DNA of 43,155 nt from Prevotellaceae bacterium UBA2448 (GTDB taxonomy: Bacteria; Bacteroidota; Bacteroidia; Bacteroidales; Bacteroidaceae). The stretch spans positions 1 through 43,155 of the forward strand of contig DDQG01000027.1 of the NCBI GenBank assembly GCA_002342585.1, written 5' to 3'. Below, piece by piece: positions 40,211-43,155 of this stretch; position 1 is the stretch's first letter; each line of letters opens with the position of its first letter. Both the position numbers and the translations under genes were made by a program. Under the pieces are notes generated by a model that was given only the letters and a program-made list of their open reading frames with translations, ran no database searches and was not told the DNA's origin.

Positions 40211-42697
40211 ATGATGAAAGGCATAGACTGTTGCATTCCCTATATTGATGAGGTGGCAACGACAAATCTGATTTCCCAACTGAGAAACACTTCTTTAGTA
40301 CGTAACATCTTCCTGATGCAGACATCGGACATGTCCGTAAAGGTGGAAGGCACGAAAAATCTTTCAGCCCGTACATTCTACAGTTCCGACATGATTCGCA
40401 GAATTGCAGAGAATGTGACTACCGACTATTTCCTGTATGTGCATCCGAAGGCAGTAAGTCTTGGTTATCAGGCTCTCGAGCGTATGTATAATATTGCTCA
40501 GAATGTGAAGCCTGCAATGATTTATTCCGACCACTATGCTCAGCATGGTGACAGCATTGTCAGGATGCCGAAGATTGATGTTCAGTTGGGTAGTGTTCGT
40601 GACGATTTCGATTATGGTTCTGCTCAGTTGGTTTCTACTGAGAGTCTTCGTAACTGCGTGAAGGAACATTCCATGAGTCAGTGGAAATATGCCGGTTGGT
40701 ATGAGTTGGCAATGTATATGTTGCGCCATTCTGCCCAGGCTACTGTGCTGCACCTTCGCGAATATCTTTATACAGAGACAGAACTCGACTTGCGCAAGAG
40801 TGGCGAAAAACAGTTCGACTATGTGAATCCAAAGAACCGCGATGTACAGGTTGAAATGGAAAAGGTTTGTACCAACCATCTGAAGCGCATAGATGCATAT
40901 ATCCCTTCCGATGTCATTTCAGATATAAATGTAGAATACTCAGACTATCCTGTTGAGGCTTCTGTTATCATACCTGTACGCAATCGTGTGAAAACTATCG
41001 CTGATGCCGTACATTCTGCATTATCTCAAAAGACTTCTTTCGAATATAATGTGATAGTAGTTGACAACCACTCGACCGATGGCACAGGAGAGATCGTAAA
41101 GGAAATAGCTGCAAAGGAACCTCGTTGCATCTTGATTACTCCTGATCGTACAGATCTCGGAATAGGTGGTTGCTGGTCGATTGCTTTCAATGATGAACGC
41201 TGCGGAAAATTCACAGTTCAGTTGGATAGCGACGACCTCTATAGCAGTCCTAACACCTTGCAGCAGATAGTAGATAAGTTCTATGCTGAGAAATGTGCTA
41301 TGGTAATCGGTTCGTACCGTATGTGCAACTTCCAACTGGAAACCCTTCCTCCTGGTATCATTGATCATAAGGAATGGACCGATGAAAACGGTAGAAACAA
41401 TGCTTTGCGTATCAACGGACTTGGAGCTCCACGTGCTTTCTATACTCCTCTGTTGCGTAAAGTAGGAATGCCGAATACATCATACGGAGAGGACTATGCA
41501 CTCGGTTTGGCTTTCTCCCGTAAGTTCCGAATCGGCAGAATTTATGATGAATTGTATCTGTGTCGCCGTTGGGAAGGCAATAGTGATGCAGCCCTTACCC
41601 CAGAACAGATAAATACCAATAATCAGTATAAGGACCTGTTGCGCACGATGGAGATTGAAAGTCGTCAGGCTCTCAATAAATATTGGAGCATGAACCTGAC
41701 TTACGATGGTGCAATGGAATTCTTCGATAACGAACTCAAGCAGTGGAAGGAAGTAGGGGATAGGTATGCAGCACTTGCAGAAGTACGACAGAACGAGATG
41801 CTGATAGATAATGTCAAGGCTTGTGTACAGTGGAATCCGGCTCGCATTCAGTCAACTGGAGCTAAGGTTGATAAAGCATCAATCAAAAAGCGTCCTTGTT
41901 TCCTCTGCGAACTCAATCGTCCGCTCGAGCAGTCCGACTTCCCGATTGCAGGAAAGTATCAGTTGCTTGTCAATCCATATCCTATTCTGCCAAAGCACTT
42001 CACCATTCCTCATCATCAGCATCGTCCGCAGAGCATTCGCAATTCGTACATAGATATGATGCGAATTACTGTGCAACTGAAGAATATGCTTGTGTTCTAC
42101 AACGGACCTAAGTCAGGCGCTTCTGCTCCAGATCATCTGCACTTCCAGGTTGGTCCGCTTAATATAGTACCATTACAGCGAGACTGGGAAGAACTCTACC
42201 GATTCAAGCGTGATAAGTTGTTCCCTCTCACAGATAAGGACTATCTGGAGTCACTGAGAATGGAAACTCTGTCCGACTCCTTCGGACTCTTTAAACTGAA
42301 GGAATATCTCTGTCCTGGGTTTGTTGTTGTCACAAAGACTCCAGAGGCAAATAATGCACTCTTCCAGAAACTCTATGATGCAATGCCTGTGCAGGAAGGC
42401 GACAGCGAACCACAGATGAACATCCTTTCGTGGATAACTGTAAGTACTGTGACAGGCGAGAACTACATAACTACAGTTGTAATACCTCGTGCGAAGCATC
42501 GTCCCGACTGCTATTTCAAGGAGGGCGACCAGCAGATTATGGTTAGTCCGGGGGCACTCGATATGGCAGGACTCATCATTACTCCGCGTGAAGAGGATTA
42601 TAAGAAAATCACTCCGGAACTGCTCGCTTCAATTATTCGTGAGTGTGGTTGTTCTGCAGATGTAGCTAAGGAAATCATCGATAAGATTAAGAAATGA
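40211..42697 (+). CDS. GT2 glycosyltransferase fused to a DUF4922 HIT-like domain
   Basis: This 828-residue protein has three parts. Residues 1-240 are a poorly defined N-terminal domain, perhaps itself a degenerate glycosyltransferase. Residues about 247-490 form a GT-A family 2 domain: EASVIIPVRNRVKTIADAV, VVDNHSTDGTGEIV, the metal-binding LDSDDLYSSP and YGEDYALGLAFS. Residues about 560-828 match the DUF4922 type, with CFLCELNRPLEQ, PKHFTIPHHQHRPQ and a HIT-triad-like DHLHFQVG. I infer a nucleotide-sugar or nucleotidyl-transfer reaction for it. The start is ATG 40211 because a -7 box precedes it. The product is unknown, but the gene overlaps a SpoIID gene by ATGA, linking it to cell-wall work. 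Confidence 0.8.
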   Translation: MMKGIDCCIPYIDEVATTNLISQLRNTSLVRNIFLMQTSDMSVKVEGTKNLSARTFYSSDMIRRIAENVTTDYFLYVHPKAVSLGYQALERMYNIAQNVKPAMIYSDHYAQHGDSIVRMPKIDVQLGSVRDDFDYGSAQLVSTESLRNCVKEHSMSQWKYAGWYELAMYMLRHSAQATVLHLREYLYTETELDLRKSGEKQFDYVNPKNRDVQVEMEKVCTNHLKRIDAYIPSDVISDINVEYSDYPVEASVIIPVRNRVKTIADAVHSALSQKTSFEYNVIVVDNHSTDGTGEIVKEIAAKEPRCILITPDRTDLGIGGCWSIAFNDERCGKFTVQLDSDDLYSSPNTLQQIVDKFYAEKCAMVIGSYRMCNFQLETLPPGIIDHKEWTDENGRNNALRINGLGAPRAFYTPLLRKVGMPNTSYGEDYALGLAFSRKFRIGRIYDELYLCRRWEGNSDAALTPEQINTNNQYKDLLRTMEIESRQALNKYWSMNLTYDGAMEFFDNELKQWKEVGDRYAALAEVRQNEMLIDNVKACVQWNPARIQSTGAKVDKASIKKRPCFLCELNRPLEQSDFPIAGKYQLLVNPYPILPKHFTIPHHQHRPQSIRNSYIDMMRITVQLKNMLVFYNGPKSGASAPDHLHFQVGPLNIVPLQRDWEELYRFKRDKLFPLTDKDYLESLRMETLSDSFGLFKLKEYLCPGFVVVTKTPEANNALFQKLYDAMPVQEGDSEPQMNILSWITVSTVTGENYITTVVIPRAKHRPDCYFKEGDQQIMVSPGALDMAGLIITPREEDYKKITPELLASIIRECGCSADVAKEIIDKIKK

Positions 42698-43155
42698 TGT
42701 CCGTCATAAAGGTTGGTATTGTTACGGCAGAACGGATACGTTTCAGACTGAATGGCGATTATCTGTTTGGAGATAAGGAGTTTGGTGCAGGTGAGGAAAC
42801 TGTAACAGCTACTGAGACAGCTATCAGATGGCGCGACCAACTCTACCACGAGATACTGTTTACACCTAAGGAGGCTTCCAACGCCTCCTTCTCTTTGTCT
42901 GATGTCACCATCGGAGTCAATTTCCATTGGCAGCGACAGGAGACACAGACCTTCCGTGGTTCACTCCGACTGATAAACGACGGTGGACGAGTTTGTGCAA
43001 TCAACATCCTGCCACTTGAGGAATATCTGAAAAGTGTCATCTCAAGTGAGATGTCAGCAACAGCATCGCTGCCATTCCTTAAGGCTCATGCAGTAATATC
43101 CCGCAGTTGGTTGCTCGCGCAGATAGATAAGAGTTCAAGAGTTCAAGGTTCAAGA
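42694..43155 (+). CDS. SpoIID/LytB domain protein (5' part; runs off the window)
   Basis: The frame opens with ATG ATG at 42694, overlapping the stop of the GT2 gene (ATGA), and continues to the end of the window for 154 codons. It begins MMSVIKVGIVTAERIRF. The SpoIID signature LPLEEYLKSVISSEMSATAS, then FLKAHAVISRSWLLAQ, appears at about residues 110-146. SpoIID-type domains cleave peptidoglycan glycans as lytic transglycosylases or stimulate amidases. The last 25 bases (43131-43155) are AGTTCAAG-like repeat units read in frame as SSRVQGSR, directly after the SpoIID motif. The 3' part of the gene is outside the window. Confidence 0.85.
   Translation, partial: MMSVIKVGIVTAERIRFRLNGDYLFGDKEFGAGEETVTATETAIRWRDQLYHEILFTPKEASNASFSLSDVTIGVNFHWQRQETQTFRGSLRLINDGGRVCAINILPLEEYLKSVISSEMSATASLPFLKAHAVISRSWLLAQIDKSSRVQGSR
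43131..43155 (+). repeat. short tandem repeat inside the SpoIID coding sequence
   Basis: AGTTCAAG, AGTTCAAG and GTTCAAG lie in tandem at the very end of the window. They resemble the intergenic arrays but are in an open coding frame. The array continues past the window edge. Confidence 0.6.

Overview
The window looks like a chromosomal segment from an anaerobic Bacteroidales bacterium, most likely Prevotella or a close relative. Several things point there. Start codons are preceded by TAnnTTTG (-7) boxes rather than strong Shine-Dalgarno sites. Thiazole is made by ThiH rather than ThiO. There is a 'smalltalk' micro-protein, a GT2-DUF4922 protein followed by a SpoIID protein, 67K-type SppA next to LpxK, and secreted pectinolytic enzymes with Bacteroidetes-type signals. 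No phage, IS, plasmid or CRISPR genes are visible. Identifications come from reading motifs by eye; no database search was run.

Layout. 1-1166 is a repeat-rich, gene-poor stretch holding only the smalltalk gene (833-940) and its terminator. An AraC-type regulator and a DASS carboxylate symporter follow on the + strand. A long minus-strand block runs from 20042 down to 3658: cca, a GH105 hydrolase, sppA, lpxK, purine nucleoside phosphorylase, thiL, a helix-hairpin-helix/outer-membrane barrel protein, then a TPP riboswitch with an attenuator and the thiamine operon thiS-thiE-thiG-thiC-thiF-thiH-tenI-like-thiD. From 20154 the genes are an MFS transporter (+), mscS and a nitrilase-family amidase (-), then a porin and a sodium:solute symporter (+). 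A convergent gap at 25872-26331 carries a terminator and a 22-bp-phased repeat. Next come ugd, a GH51 arabinofuranosidase and an unrecognised lipoprotein (-), then ribE, a PL11 rhamnogalacturonan lyase, lysS-gpsA-pgi (+), queF (-), the GT2-DUF4922 gene and the start of a SpoIID gene (+), which runs off the end.

How the genes work together. The window encodes nearly all of de novo thiamine synthesis: ThiC/ThiD for the pyrimidine, ThiS/ThiF/ThiG/ThiH for the thiazole, ThiE for coupling, and ThiL, in a separate cluster, for TPP. The operon sits under its own TPP sensor. GH105, GH51 and PL11 suit breakdown of rhamnogalacturonan-I and arabinan side chains, but they are scattered and have no SusC/SusD pair. 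The rest is housekeeping: lysS, gpsA, pgi, ribE, queF, cca and lpxK.

The most unusual non-genic signal is a set of short tandem arrays between genes. Most have a 7-nt period although their sequences differ completely. They lie in operon gaps, run into gene ends, form the ugd start codon, appear to supply -33 elements of a divergent promoter, and may extend into the SpoIID coding sequence.
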